Part shown: positions 7,095 through 12,131 of the stretch, piece after piece | Layout: each line of letters starts with the position of its first letter | Position numbering within the stretch: position 1 is the first letter of the stretch | Assembly (NCBI GenBank): GCA_036964625.1 | Contig: JBALTG010000136.1 | Span: 1 to 12,131, forward strand | Length of the DNA stretch: 12,131 bases | Direction: 5' to 3' | Origin: Motiliproteus sp036964625 | GTDB lineage: Bacteria; Pseudomonadota; Gammaproteobacteria; Pseudomonadales; Balneatricaceae | Made by a program: the position numbers and the translations under genes | The notes under the pieces: generated by a model | Databases searched by the model: none | What the model was told of the DNA's origin: nothing | Seen by the model: the letters and a program-made list of their open reading frames with translations, nothing else

Positions 7095-8186
7095 TTACTG
7101 AATTATGGGTTGGGTAAGGCGTACAATCATTTTGTAGACCGCGCTCAACTGCGGAGCATTGCGGGTAAAATAATCAGGGTCGGAGTCATTCGGAGACGAG
7201 TAACCCCAGAAATCCCAGCACCCCTGAGGATTAAAGGGATTTCTGCCTGAGGGCTGCACTTGTGGGTACAGCATGATGAGATTGTTCGACTCGGCCATTT
7301 GGTTATAGCCTGTCTGGGCGTAATATTTATCGCCAATCAGTTTGGCACCCTGTTTGCAGCCATGAAAGACCACATGCACCGGGCAGCTACTGCCAGCCTC
7401 ACAGGCCGCAGGAATATAGGCGTAGCCCGTGTCGCTCATGCTGGTCGTTTCCGAGTCGAGAAACTCGGACTGATCGAACCCGATTATTTCACTGCTGAGT
7501 GTTTGAGCAGGCGGTTGCAGGTCGGGGTAGAGCTGATTGAGTATCCGTTCGGACTGTTGGAAGTCACAGTCATTGATATAGGGATTCTGGGTTAACGAGC
7601 ACGAGGTGTCTGTATCCTTATCGGTGACCAGCGCATGACCGGCATCGACGCTGGTGTTGTATTTGATTGCGTCGGCGGGAACGCCCATTTCCTCAAAGAA
7701 AGCCTGCGTCTGATCCACCACGGCGGTGATGACGGTCTTATCGCTCTGACCGCTAAAAAGGTAGATCCGGTCGTTCTTGAGGTTATCTAAAGAGTCTATA
7801 TCCCCGGATTCTGCTAATGAATGTGTCAGCGCTACCAGTCGCGGCGTGTTTGGCCCCATATCCACGGTCAACGGGCTCATGCAGGTGGATGTGGCGTTCT
7901 GTAGCAGCGTGCTAAAGGACCAGGATTTCGCGCAGAGATAGGGGCCACCGGCGACAACGCCAGCACCTACCATGATATCGGAATAGGCGATGTACAGCTG
8001 GGAGCTCATAAAGGCACCGGATGATAATCCGGAGACTGACGTCTTGTGAATATCCGCGCCGGAGGAGGGCAGCGAGTCGGGCTTGTAACTTCCTGCCGCT
8101 GTGGCTTCGGCCGTGGTGAATGTGCAAAGCGCGACCAACAGGCCCGGTACGATCCTATTTCTGATAAGTCCTGAAATTAAAGTCAT
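7095..8186 (-). CDS. secreted short-chain-length PHA depolymerase, catalytic domain type 2
   Basis: The predicted 363-residue precursor hydrolyses poly(3-hydroxyalkanoate) such as PHB. I place the start at ATG 8186, preceded by AAGGAA. It opens a signal peptide: basic RNR, then hydrophobic IVPGLLVALCTFTTAEATAA, with probable cleavage after about residue 31. The lipase box GLSSG (53-57) gives nucleophile Ser55; SGQSDKTV supplies a likely Asp149 and VDAGHALVT a likely His184. GAGVVAGGPYLCA (75-87) and the later PVHVVFHGCKQG are characteristic of the type 2 catalytic domain. The enzyme stops after the catalytic domain, without linker or substrate-binding domains. That resembles the periplasmic PhaZ1 of Rhodospirillum rubrum more than classical extracellular enzymes (established knowledge plus inference). 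It is the first gene of an operon with the phasin-like gene. Confidence 0.9.
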   Translation of the reverse strand: MTLISGLIRNRIVPGLLVALCTFTTAEATAAGSYKPDSLPSSGADIHKTSVSGLSSGAFMSSQLYIAYSDIMVGAGVVAGGPYLCAKSWSFSTLLQNATSTCMSPLTVDMGPNTPRLVALTHSLAESGDIDSLDNLKNDRIYLFSGQSDKTVITAVVDQTQAFFEEMGVPADAIKYNTSVDAGHALVTDKDTDTSCSLTQNPYINDCDFQQSERILNQLYPDLQPPAQTLSSEIIGFDQSEFLDSETTSMSDTGYAYIPAACEAGSSCPVHVVFHGCKQGAKLIGDKYYAQTGYNQMAESNNLIMLYPQVQPSGRNPFNPQGCWDFWGYSSPNDSDPDYFTRNAPQLSAVYKMIVRLTQPIIQ

Positions 8187-8413
8187 TGGAAGATTCCTTT
8201 TCCTTTGAAAATGAAAGCGGTATCGCTCAATTAATGGGTTTATGCTGCGCTGCACAGTTCAGTCTAGTCGGTTATCGGTGAAAGCAACAAAAATTAAAAA
8301 ATAGTTAAATGCACTCTTTAACCCGGATGTTTGATAAACCCTCCGTCTGGCATTCAGACACGCCTGTCACCCCGGTCGTGTCCAGGTCGTAATATGCACC
8401 CAGCGGGTTAATT

Positions 8414-8541
8414 GGAGACGCAAGGACGCGTCAACATGGGTCAAATACCAATGTAAGTATCTGAAAATAAAGCAGATCAACACAGCTGCAGCAGATTTTA
8501 GGGGCGCTGGACAAATAGTTATGGAACCTATTTATCCACCA
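8414..8541 (+). repeat. 128-bp dispersed repeat, copy B
   Basis: This is the partner of copy A at 6421-6548, in opposite orientation and aligned end to end without gaps at about 80% identity. The best conserved parts are the first 27 bases (GGAGACGCAAGG followed by ACATGGG) and the last 56 (starting CTGCAGCAGATTT). The CATGGG-CCCATG stem of copy A has decayed here (ACCAATG), while a shorter GACGC-GCGTC stem remains at 8417-8432. It ends 2 nt before the stop codon of the cupredoxin-like gene. The stretch from 8187 to 8413 holds the depolymerase leader and promoter region, with nothing else I can name. Confidence 0.8.
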
Positions 8542-8543
8542 AG

Positions 8544-9005
8544 TTAAAAGTCACGAACGATCAGTAAATAGTCGAGCGTTGGGTTGAGCGGGCAGGAGTA
8601 GAGGTACTCACCGGGCTTGAGTTCGATCTCATAGTCCAGCGTGGTGCCGGTGGTCATGCCGCCACCGGAAACGCTGGGCAGGGTGGCGCGCCCTAGCAAG
8701 CTTTTTCCTCGCAGCCAGAATCCAAGCGGGTAGGGGACATCCCGGTTGGTTACCCGGAAAGTGTATTTAGCGGGTTTGAGGATGAGCGGCGTGGCTTTTT
8801 CAAGTCGTGCAGCCGCTGTACGGGCATTGATCTGTTTGCAGTCCTCGGCGCTGGCGCTGTTGAAACCATGGTGGGTGCCCGCTTCGCTCTCTAGAAATTG
8901 GCAGGAAACCTGGGTCAATTCGATGAGGGTGCTGGCCGCAGCACCCTGCAAAAGCGCGGTCGTGGCCAGTGCGGTTGCTAGGGCCAATTGTCTGATGCTG
9001 TTCAT
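8544..9005 (-). CDS. exported cupredoxin-like protein, apparently without the full copper site
   Basis: This is a 153-residue exported protein. I start it at ATG 9005, preceded by AGGTG, because this gives a clean signal peptide (MNSIRQLALATALATTALLQ, then GAAAS) with cleavage near residue 25. Upstream in-frame codons add 55 residues of no protein-like character. The mature part has an Asn/Cys-containing segment, a beta-rich core (KYTFRVTNRDVPYPLGFWLRG), and a C-terminal PGEYLYSCPLNPTLDYLLIV that resembles the copper-loop end of plastocyanin-type cupredoxins. The expected His and Met ligands after the Cys are missing (CPLNP instead of CxxxHxxxM), so it may not hold a type 1 copper. Two or three other Cys could form disulfides. 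Function is unknown; location is probably the periplasm. Confidence 0.65.
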   Translation of the reverse strand: MNSIRQLALATALATTALLQGAAASTLIELTQVSCQFLESEAGTHHGFNSASAEDCKQINARTAAARLEKATPLILKPAKYTFRVTNRDVPYPLGFWLRGKSLLGRATLPSVSGGGMTTGTTLDYEIELKPGEYLYSCPLNPTLDYLLIVRDF

Positions 9006-9436
9006 ACGCTCACCTGTTAGGGACCGGGTTGCTGTGGTCGCTGGGCCTGAGTCAGTGTTGTTTGTCGGTGTCCTATTTACCGCGTTACGATCTCCCATAA
9101 TCCGCTGTGTTTGCAAAAAACAGCAGCAAATCAGATCGGGCTCAGCGACGATACGCAGCAACGGCGTCATCGTCCTCGTTGATTAGGAATAACTATCATT
9201 AGTCGCAATTGGCGCTGAGTTATTACATCGCGATGGGTTTTATTTGTTATCGATCTATGCGCGACTCGGTGAGTCTTTGCGCGCCGCGTTAAAAACGAGG
9301 GTGGGACAATGCGGGCAGAGGCCGGAGGCCTGCTTTGGCAATCACCGAGGTGCTGTGGTTAAATAATCAGCCCTATCTATCCAAAACCGCCGGTTACCGC
9401 AGAGCGCCACATCTCTGCCGCCAGCGCCCTGCGAGC
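9006..9436. other. 431-bp gene-free region between divergent genes, with a weak Fur-box-like site
   Basis: The two genes on either side diverge from here. On the minus strand around 9187-9205 a sequence containing TAATGATAGTTATT matches the 19-bp Fur consensus at about 12 positions. It could be an iron-responsive operator, but matches of this strength occur by chance. A GGCC-GGA-GGCC mini-hairpin lies at about 9321-9331. No convincing ORF is present; the plus-strand TTG at 9335 that could extend the downstream lipoprotein lacks support. Confidence 0.3.
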
Positions 9437-10162
9437 ATGGCGACCATGGTTTCAATCAAACGCACTCCCCTGGTGGCTGTTCTCTGCCTACTCGGCGCCT
9501 GTGCGCCGCTTAAGCAACAAACGGCAGAAATCCCGGTTACGCAGGGATACCAGGCGGCGATAGACACGTTCGACCGTGGTGATTTTGCTGCTGCGATCGA
9601 AACACTGGAGCGGCTCGATCCCTGTACGTCTCTCGGTCATCAAGCCGACATACTGTGCTTGCGGCAGGTGGTTGCCAACTATGAGCTTGGCAGGATCGAG
9701 AAGACGATCACGGTGGCGAACCGTTTCAGCCAAAATTATCCCGGCCACGCTCAACTCGACCAGGTGCTTTATCTGCGCGGGGAGAGCTACGTGAAAATTA
9801 ACCAGTTGTCGGTGGATGCTGGCGCTAACGGAGCGTTTTCACCAGTGGTAGTTCAGAGTGCGTATCAGGACTTCAGTGCGTTGCTAGCCGCCTTTCCCGG
9901 TAGCCGCTATGCTGCCAACGCCCGGCTTCAGTCTGAACTATTGCGCCAGCAGTTGGCGGCCTATGAATTGACAGTGGCCGAGCGCAACTTAACCAAAGGG
10001 CGCTACGTTGCCGCCGTCAACCGGGCCCGCTATCTGTTAGAGACCTACCAGGGCACCCCGGCAGTCCCCGGTGCCCTGAAGGTCTTGGCGAAGGCTTACG
10101 ATGCTTTGGGGTTAGAGGCGCCTGCTGCCAATACCCGGGCGATTTTGGATGCTAATTTCTAA
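9437..10162 (+). CDS. BamD/ComL-type TPR lipoprotein, divergent paralogue
   Basis: The 241-residue lipoprotein resembles BamD, the outer-membrane assembly component. A signal peptide with lipobox (VLCLLGAC) places the acylated Cys at 9500-9502. I therefore use ATG 9437 (or ATG 9446, three codons later) rather than an upstream TTG at 9335 that would bury the signal. TPR-like helical repeats follow: YQAAIDTFDRGDFAAAIETL, then YELGRIEKTITVANRF, then YQDFSALLAAFPGSRYAANA. The last part (LAAYELTVAERNLTKGRYVA and VNRARYLLETY) matches the BamD C-terminal repeats closely. The segment that in BamD reads RDPQHARAAF is changed, so it is probably an extra paralogue rather than the essential BamD. It could act in the outer membrane or cell-envelope scaffold. 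The TAA is followed in the same frame by a SPOR domain; see the findings. Confidence 0.8.
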   Translation: MATMVSIKRTPLVAVLCLLGACAPLKQQTAEIPVTQGYQAAIDTFDRGDFAAAIETLERLDPCTSLGHQADILCLRQVVANYELGRIEKTITVANRFSQNYPGHAQLDQVLYLRGESYVKINQLSVDAGANGAFSPVVVQSAYQDFSALLAAFPGSRYAANARLQSELLRQQLAAYELTVAERNLTKGRYVAAVNRARYLLETYQGTPAVPGALKVLAKAYDALGLEAPAANTRAILDANF

Positions 10163-10339
10163 CCTGCCCAGCCCGCAGTCGCCGTTATTTCTGCGGCGGT
10201 TGAGGCCGGCCCGCGCATTCCATCGCCGTTACCAGAGGAGGTACTTCTGCCAGAGGCTCGAACGGTAAATTCTCATCCGATAACTCAATTCCGCTCTCTA
10301 GGGTCGCACCTCGAAGCCTCGGCGGGTAAGCCGGGCTGG

Positions 10340-10564
10340 GTGCTGCAGATCGCAAGTTTCGAGAGTGCAGCCAATGCTCAAAAACTGGAAAGCCGTCGGC
10401 ATAACGTCGGGTACAGTGCTTTCGTGCTGGCTGGCGGGGCTGGCTATCGAGTCATCGTGGGCTACGAAACCCTACGCGCGTCGATCGATCGGCGCCTGTT
10501 ACAGTTGCAGCAGGCGTTTGGGCTCAAGGGAATCGTCAAGCCGGTCTCGGCGCTACGCGAATAG
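10340..10564 (+). CDS. SPOR domain, possibly the split-off 3' half of the BamD-like gene
   Basis: From GTG 10340 this encodes 74 residues that are essentially one SPOR domain: GWVLQIASFESAANAQKLE, YSAFVLAGG, YRVIVGYETLRASIDRRLLQ, FGLKGIVKPV. SPOR domains bind denuded septal peptidoglycan in the periplasm. With this start there is no signal peptide, so it could not reach its site by itself. The frame is open all the way back to the TAA of the BamD-like gene (10160-10162) with no ATG, GTG or TTG before 10340. A strong AGGAGG at 10236-10241 sits 5 nt before an in-frame CTG (10247), an alternative start giving 105 residues. Either it is the C-terminal half of a lipoprotein interrupted by a nonsense codon, or a separately initiated remnant. 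Confidence 0.6.
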   Translation: MLQIASFESAANAQKLESRRHNVGYSAFVLAGGAGYRVIVGYETLRASIDRRLLQLQQAFGLKGIVKPVSALRE

Positions 10565-10649
10565 CGTGGTCATTGGGGTGTGATGTCGCGCTCTTTCCCA
10601 ACAGCGCGAGCACCAGATAGCGCCCACAAAGGTAAAAGACGAGTACTGG

Positions 10650-11015
10650 AACAGAATGTATTCTACCTCCAAGCACACGTACTCTTAGGCCGTGCGTTAG
10701 CCCGGTGGCGGATCGGGCCAGATAGGGAAGGAAAGCGGCGTCGAAGTAGCGCCCGCCCACGGCATTAACCAGGGCGAAGTTCGTCAGGTCGGTGAGATAG
10801 AGGTCCAGTTTGCGCCGCCTGTCAGGGAGTTACCGACCGTTTCGGCCACTGCGGCCAGGTTTATGAATACCTGCTTTGTTTGGGTTTTAACCGCATTACA
10901 GAACAGCTCCATGCTGGTGGGATTCTCGGTGTTATGCCTCGACCTGCTCGTTCCCGCCATGCTGAACGAAGAAGGTAAATAGCGGGTTATCGGCGGGCTG
11001 TATCGGGTTGATGGC
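10650..11015 (-). pseudogene. decayed RidA/YjgF-family gene
   Basis: The minus strand holds RidA-like sequence in successive frames. From about 11015: INPIQPADNPLFTFFVQHGG, ending in a stop at 10932-10934. From 10924 in another frame: VKTQTKQVFINLAAVAETVG NSLTGGA. After a further frame change near 10815: KLDLYLTDLTNFALVNAVGG, then RYFDAAFLPYLARSATG and LRVRVLGG. These match the RidA order (QTRQVLENIKAVLE, then VVKTTVYLTDLADFA, then YPARATVGV), so the reading is a family member broken by at least two frameshifts and a stop. RidA enzymes deaminate reactive enamine/imine intermediates in the cytoplasm. Boundaries are approximate. Sequencing error is an alternative to true decay. Confidence 0.65.
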
Positions 11016-11116
11016 GAGATTTATTGACCTCGGCGCCCTTCGGGTACGCCAAGGGCAAGGCTAGCCCGCTCGAGAAGTAAGGCGGCATGGAAACTCAGCG
11101 GTAGGTGCTGTTAGAT

Positions 11117-11136
11117 TGACGTGTTATAACACGTCA
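11117..11136. promoter_or_regulatory. 20-bp perfect palindrome, copy 1
   Basis: TGACGTGTTATAACACGTCA is its own reverse complement; with flanking T and A the symmetry extends to 22 bp (11116-11137). The form, inward TGACGTG half-sites on a TTATAA centre, suits an operator for a dimeric regulator. No regulator gene is visible nearby. Confidence 0.55.
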
Positions 11137-11209
11137 AAAAACAATGATCTATGTGTATGTTGCTGATAATCATGCGCTTTGCGGGGTGTTGTGCCTTGGT
11201 CGCTGTGTA

Positions 11210-11236
11210 GATATATGTCAGGATGACATCTATATC
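11210..11236. promoter_or_regulatory. imperfect dyad GATATA-TGTCA / TGACA-TATATC
   Basis: TGTCA at 11216-11220 and TGACA at 11224-11228 are separated by 3 nt, and the outer GATATA (11210-11215) pairs with TATATC (11231-11236) across a 2-nt bulge. It carries the same TGAC/GTCA half-sites as the larger palindromes, facing the other way. Confidence 0.4.
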
Positions 11237-11258
11237 CATATTGAATTGAAGGAAAAGT

Positions 11259-11278
11259 TGACGTGTTATAACACGTCA
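11259..11278. promoter_or_regulatory. 20-bp perfect palindrome, copy 2, possibly overlapping a promoter
   Basis: Identical to copy 1, at 142-nt spacing. Its left edge TTGACG (11258-11263) fits a -35 box, with GATTAT at 11281-11286 as a weak -10 at 17-bp spacing. A protein on the palindrome would then block a rightward promoter. The promoter match is only partial. Confidence 0.5.
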
Positions 11279-11361
11279 TAGATTATGGATAGCTTAATAA
11301 GCAGGCGCAGCCTGGGTTTGAGCGGCTTGTTGTGATTTTTTTCTGGAGATATACGTCACAC

Positions 11362-11381
11362 TGACGCGTTTTATCGCGTCA
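11362..11381. promoter_or_regulatory. degenerate third palindrome with flanking half-sites
   Basis: TGACGCGTTTTATCGCGTCA matches the two perfect copies at 16 of 20 positions and keeps 7-bp arms. It is itself flanked symmetrically by ACGTCA (11353-11358) and TGACGT (11385-11390), giving a 38-bp nested dyad that ends 11 nt before the first cassette boundary. Confidence 0.5.
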
Positions 11382-11402
11382 TCTTGACGTTGAATAAGAC
11401 TG

Positions 11403-11757
11403 TTAAATGGCATACACAAGGAATGGCGTATGAACGATCCAAAATTCATGTTTACCTGCGATCTATGCAGTGATTCTTACCAGATGGGTCGGCATAAATA
11501 TGACGGCAAACAAATTCCACGTTACCAGCTTGGTGTTTGTAAATCTTGCTATGATTACAACTGGGATGGTTGGGCTCCTGACCATGAGCAAAAGCTTCTT
11601 GCTCACCTTCAAGAGAAAGGGCTGCCTATTCCTGATCGAAACGACAAAGGCTTACTACCGCGTGACTAAGCCATTTAACAAGACGTTCAACTTTCAGCCC
11701 TTCTACGCAGGTCTTGGACTGTCGCTGCTGCGCAGCGCCAGCCCGTTAACGCGGCGG
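11403..11757 (+). mobile_element. integron gene cassette 1 (complete)
   Basis: The cassette is bounded on the left by GTTAAAT (11402-11408, fits GTTRRRY) and on the right by the attC at 11673-11763; recombination occurs between G and TT of each core. The left core is the exact reverse complement of the attC R'' box ATTTAAC, as expected for the two halves of one circular cassette. It carries a single plus-strand ORF ending 3 nt before attC, the usual compact cassette layout. No intI gene is present in the window. Confidence 0.75.
11430..11669 (+). CDS. small zinc-ribbon-like cassette protein, function unknown
   Basis: This 79-residue soluble protein has two CxxC knuckles (Cys10/Cys13 in FTCDLCSD and Cys37/Cys40 in GVCKSCYD) that could bind one zinc ion. 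A conserved-looking NWDGWAP stretch and a C-terminal HLQEKGLPIPDRNDKG follow. AAGGA lies about 10 nt before the ATG. Proteins of this form are, from memory, widespread hypothetical proteins in proteobacteria and in integron cassettes, but no function is known to me. It is transcribed rightward in the direction typical of cassette genes. Confidence 0.8.
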   Translation: MNDPKFMFTCDLCSDSYQMGRHKYDGKQIPRYQLGVCKSCYDYNWDGWAPDHEQKLLAHLQEKGLPIPDRNDKGLLPRD

Positions 11758-11763
11758 TTAAGT
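11673..11763 (+). other. attC recombination site of cassette 1
   Basis: R'' ATTTAAC (11673-11679, fits RYYYAAC) and R' GTTAAGT (11757-11763, fits GTTRRRY) bound the site. Inside, L'' CGTTCAAC (11684-11691) pairs with L' GTTAACG (11745-11751), leaving one unpaired C (11688). That is the extrahelical base characteristic of attC. R-L spacers are 4 and 5 nt. The apex contains CGCTGC-TGC-GCAGCG. Length (91 bp) is inside the known attC range. Confidence 0.8.
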
Positions 11764-11829
11764 CTTAAGATTTCAATATCAACAAGTAATTGCTCATGAC
11801 CAGATTTACTAGAAAGTAGAGGGTTTGAA

Positions 11830-12114
11830 ATGATAAAGCTGCTAATCCTTTTTATTGTTATTCTAGTTGCATGGATGCTATTTAGAATGTTGAGTAGAAA
11901 GGCAACATTAGAGGAAGCAAGAACAGTAGGCCTTCAAGAAGCAAGCTCCCATATTAATAACCCTATCTTATTAGAGGATTACATAGAAGCTAGAGGAATC
12001 CCTAAGGAGGCACTGGATTCTTTAATAGAGGAAGGTAATATTCCTTCCTATCACTGGCGGCAGTACACATACATTGAAAATCGTGAACTAGTTGTTGCTA
12101 ACAAACAGAATTAA
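11830..12114 (+). CDS. small membrane-anchored protein of cassette 2, function unknown
   Basis: This is a 94-residue protein with one N-terminal hydrophobic segment (residues about 3-20, LLILFIVILVAWMLF) followed by Arg/Lys. That predicts a single-pass anchor with the C-terminal 70 residues in the cytoplasm. The soluble part is helical and charged (ATLEEARTVGLQEASSHINN and DYIEARGIPKEALDSLIEEG). GAGGG lies about 8 nt before the ATG. Codon use is clearly AT-richer than in the genes left of 10.6 kb, as expected for a mobile cassette. No known family was recognised. The stop TAA lies inside the start of the next attC. Confidence 0.75.
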   Translation: MIKLLILFIVILVAWMLFRMLSRKATLEEARTVGLQEASSHINNPILLEDYIEARGIPKEALDSLIEEGNIPSYHWRQYTYIENRELVVANKQN

Positions 12115-12131
12115 CAAAGCCAATCAAACCG
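12109..12131 (+). other. start of the attC site of cassette 2 (cut by window end)
   Basis: AATTAAC at 12109-12115 is a near match to the R'' consensus and is complementary, with one mismatch, to the cassette's own left core GTTAAGT (11757-11763). The following AAAGCCAATCAAACCG has the look of an L'' region. The other half lies outside the window, so this is inferred. Confidence 0.55.

Larger units (their letters stand above)
11110..11401. repeat. diverged tandem pair of about 142-bp units, each starting with a 20-bp palindrome
   Basis: Unit 1 starts at 11117 and unit 2 at 11259. Each opens with the perfect palindrome TGACGTGTTATAACACGTCA, has TGTTGTG at offset about 70, then AGATATAyGTCA at offset about 90, followed closely by TGAC. 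The units are otherwise strongly diverged. Just before unit 1 is GTTAGAT (11110-11116), a match to the integron core GTTRRRY; just after unit 2 is GTTAAAT (11402). No ORF occupies this stretch. Confidence 0.55.

Noticed and set aside
8187..8255. N-terminal extension of the PHA depolymerase from an in-frame start at 8255
   Set aside because: Adds a basic, non-signal stretch before the real signal peptide; ATG 8186 has a good AAGGAA site.
6569..8541. Calling the repeat-flanked PHA operon a composite transposon
   Set aside because: The repeats are about 80% identical, carry no transposase, and no target duplication was found; only the inverted arrangement is supported.
8746..9186. Plus-strand 146-residue ORF over the cupredoxin-like gene
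   Set aside because: Antisense to a gene with signal peptide and ribosome binding site; the translation has no recognisable features.
9335..9436. TTG-initiated N-terminal extension of the BamD-like lipoprotein
   Set aside because: It would place 34 extra residues before the signal peptide and prevent correct export; the ATG at 9437 or 9446 fits the lipobox.
10536..10760. Minus-strand 74-residue ORF as an independent gene
   Set aside because: Its first part is the C-terminal portion of the decayed RidA sequence; the rest is frame run-on.
11117..11381. CRISPR-like array
   Set aside because: Only three copies of a 20-bp perfect palindrome at unequal, long spacing; no spacers of constant size and no cas genes.
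11110..11401. Calling this block an attI site
   Set aside because: Core-like GTTRRRY sequences are present, but no integrase gene or recognisable DR1/DR2 arrangement, and the palindromes are unlike known attI sites.

Overview
The window looks like chromosome from a marine-type gammaproteobacterium. The evidence is a VF530-family protein, a YebC paralogue of the YeeN/Vibrio-Shewanella type, two RhlE-like DEAD-box helicases, a polyhydroxyalkanoate (PHA) depolymerase with a phasin-like partner, and integron-type cassettes. Most genes are GC-moderate and compact. The right end from about 11.1 kb is visibly more AT-rich and has a different architecture. No rRNA, tRNA, CRISPR array, transposase or integrase gene was seen.

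Layout. 1-184 (-): start of a VF530/DUF2132 gene, cut by the window edge. 353-1069 (+): YebC/PmpR-family regulator; its stop codon lies inside the end of a 168-bp inverted-repeat-bounded element (1066-1233). 1255-1563 (-): small Cys-containing hypothetical protein. 1802-3100 (+) and 3217-4488 (-): two paralogous DEAD-box helicases facing each other across a hairpin terminator. 4485-6131 (-): a COG2509-type FAD-dependent dehydrogenase, just upstream of and overlapping the second helicase. 6132-6568: no gene, but a relative of the 168-bp element lies directly beside one copy of a second, 128-bp repeat. 7095-8186 and 6569-7081 (-): an operon of a secreted type 2 short-chain-length PHA depolymerase followed by a phasin-like protein. 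The other 128-bp repeat copy lies at 8414-8541 in opposite orientation, so the operon is flanked by inverted copies. 8544-9005 (-): small exported cupredoxin-like protein.

9437-10162 (+): a divergent BamD-type TPR lipoprotein. Past its TAA the same frame stays open and encodes a SPOR domain (to 10564), so the two may be halves of one interrupted gene. 10650-11015 (-): a decayed RidA/YjgF-family pseudogene. 11110-11400: no gene, but three copies of a 20-bp palindrome (two perfect, one degenerate) in what looks like a diverged tandem duplication of about 142 bp. 11402-12131: one complete integron gene cassette (two-CxxC zinc-ribbon-like protein, with a recognisable attC site) and most of a second (small membrane-anchored protein, with the beginning of its attC). 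No integrase is visible, so this is either the head of an array whose intI lies elsewhere or an integrase-less attC cluster.

Genes that work together. Depolymerase and phasin are 13 nt apart and both point to PHA granule metabolism. The FAD dehydrogenase and helicase 2 overlap but have no obvious shared function. The most unusual parts are the repeat families around the PHA operon, the in-frame BamD/SPOR split, and the palindrome array at the head of the cassettes.
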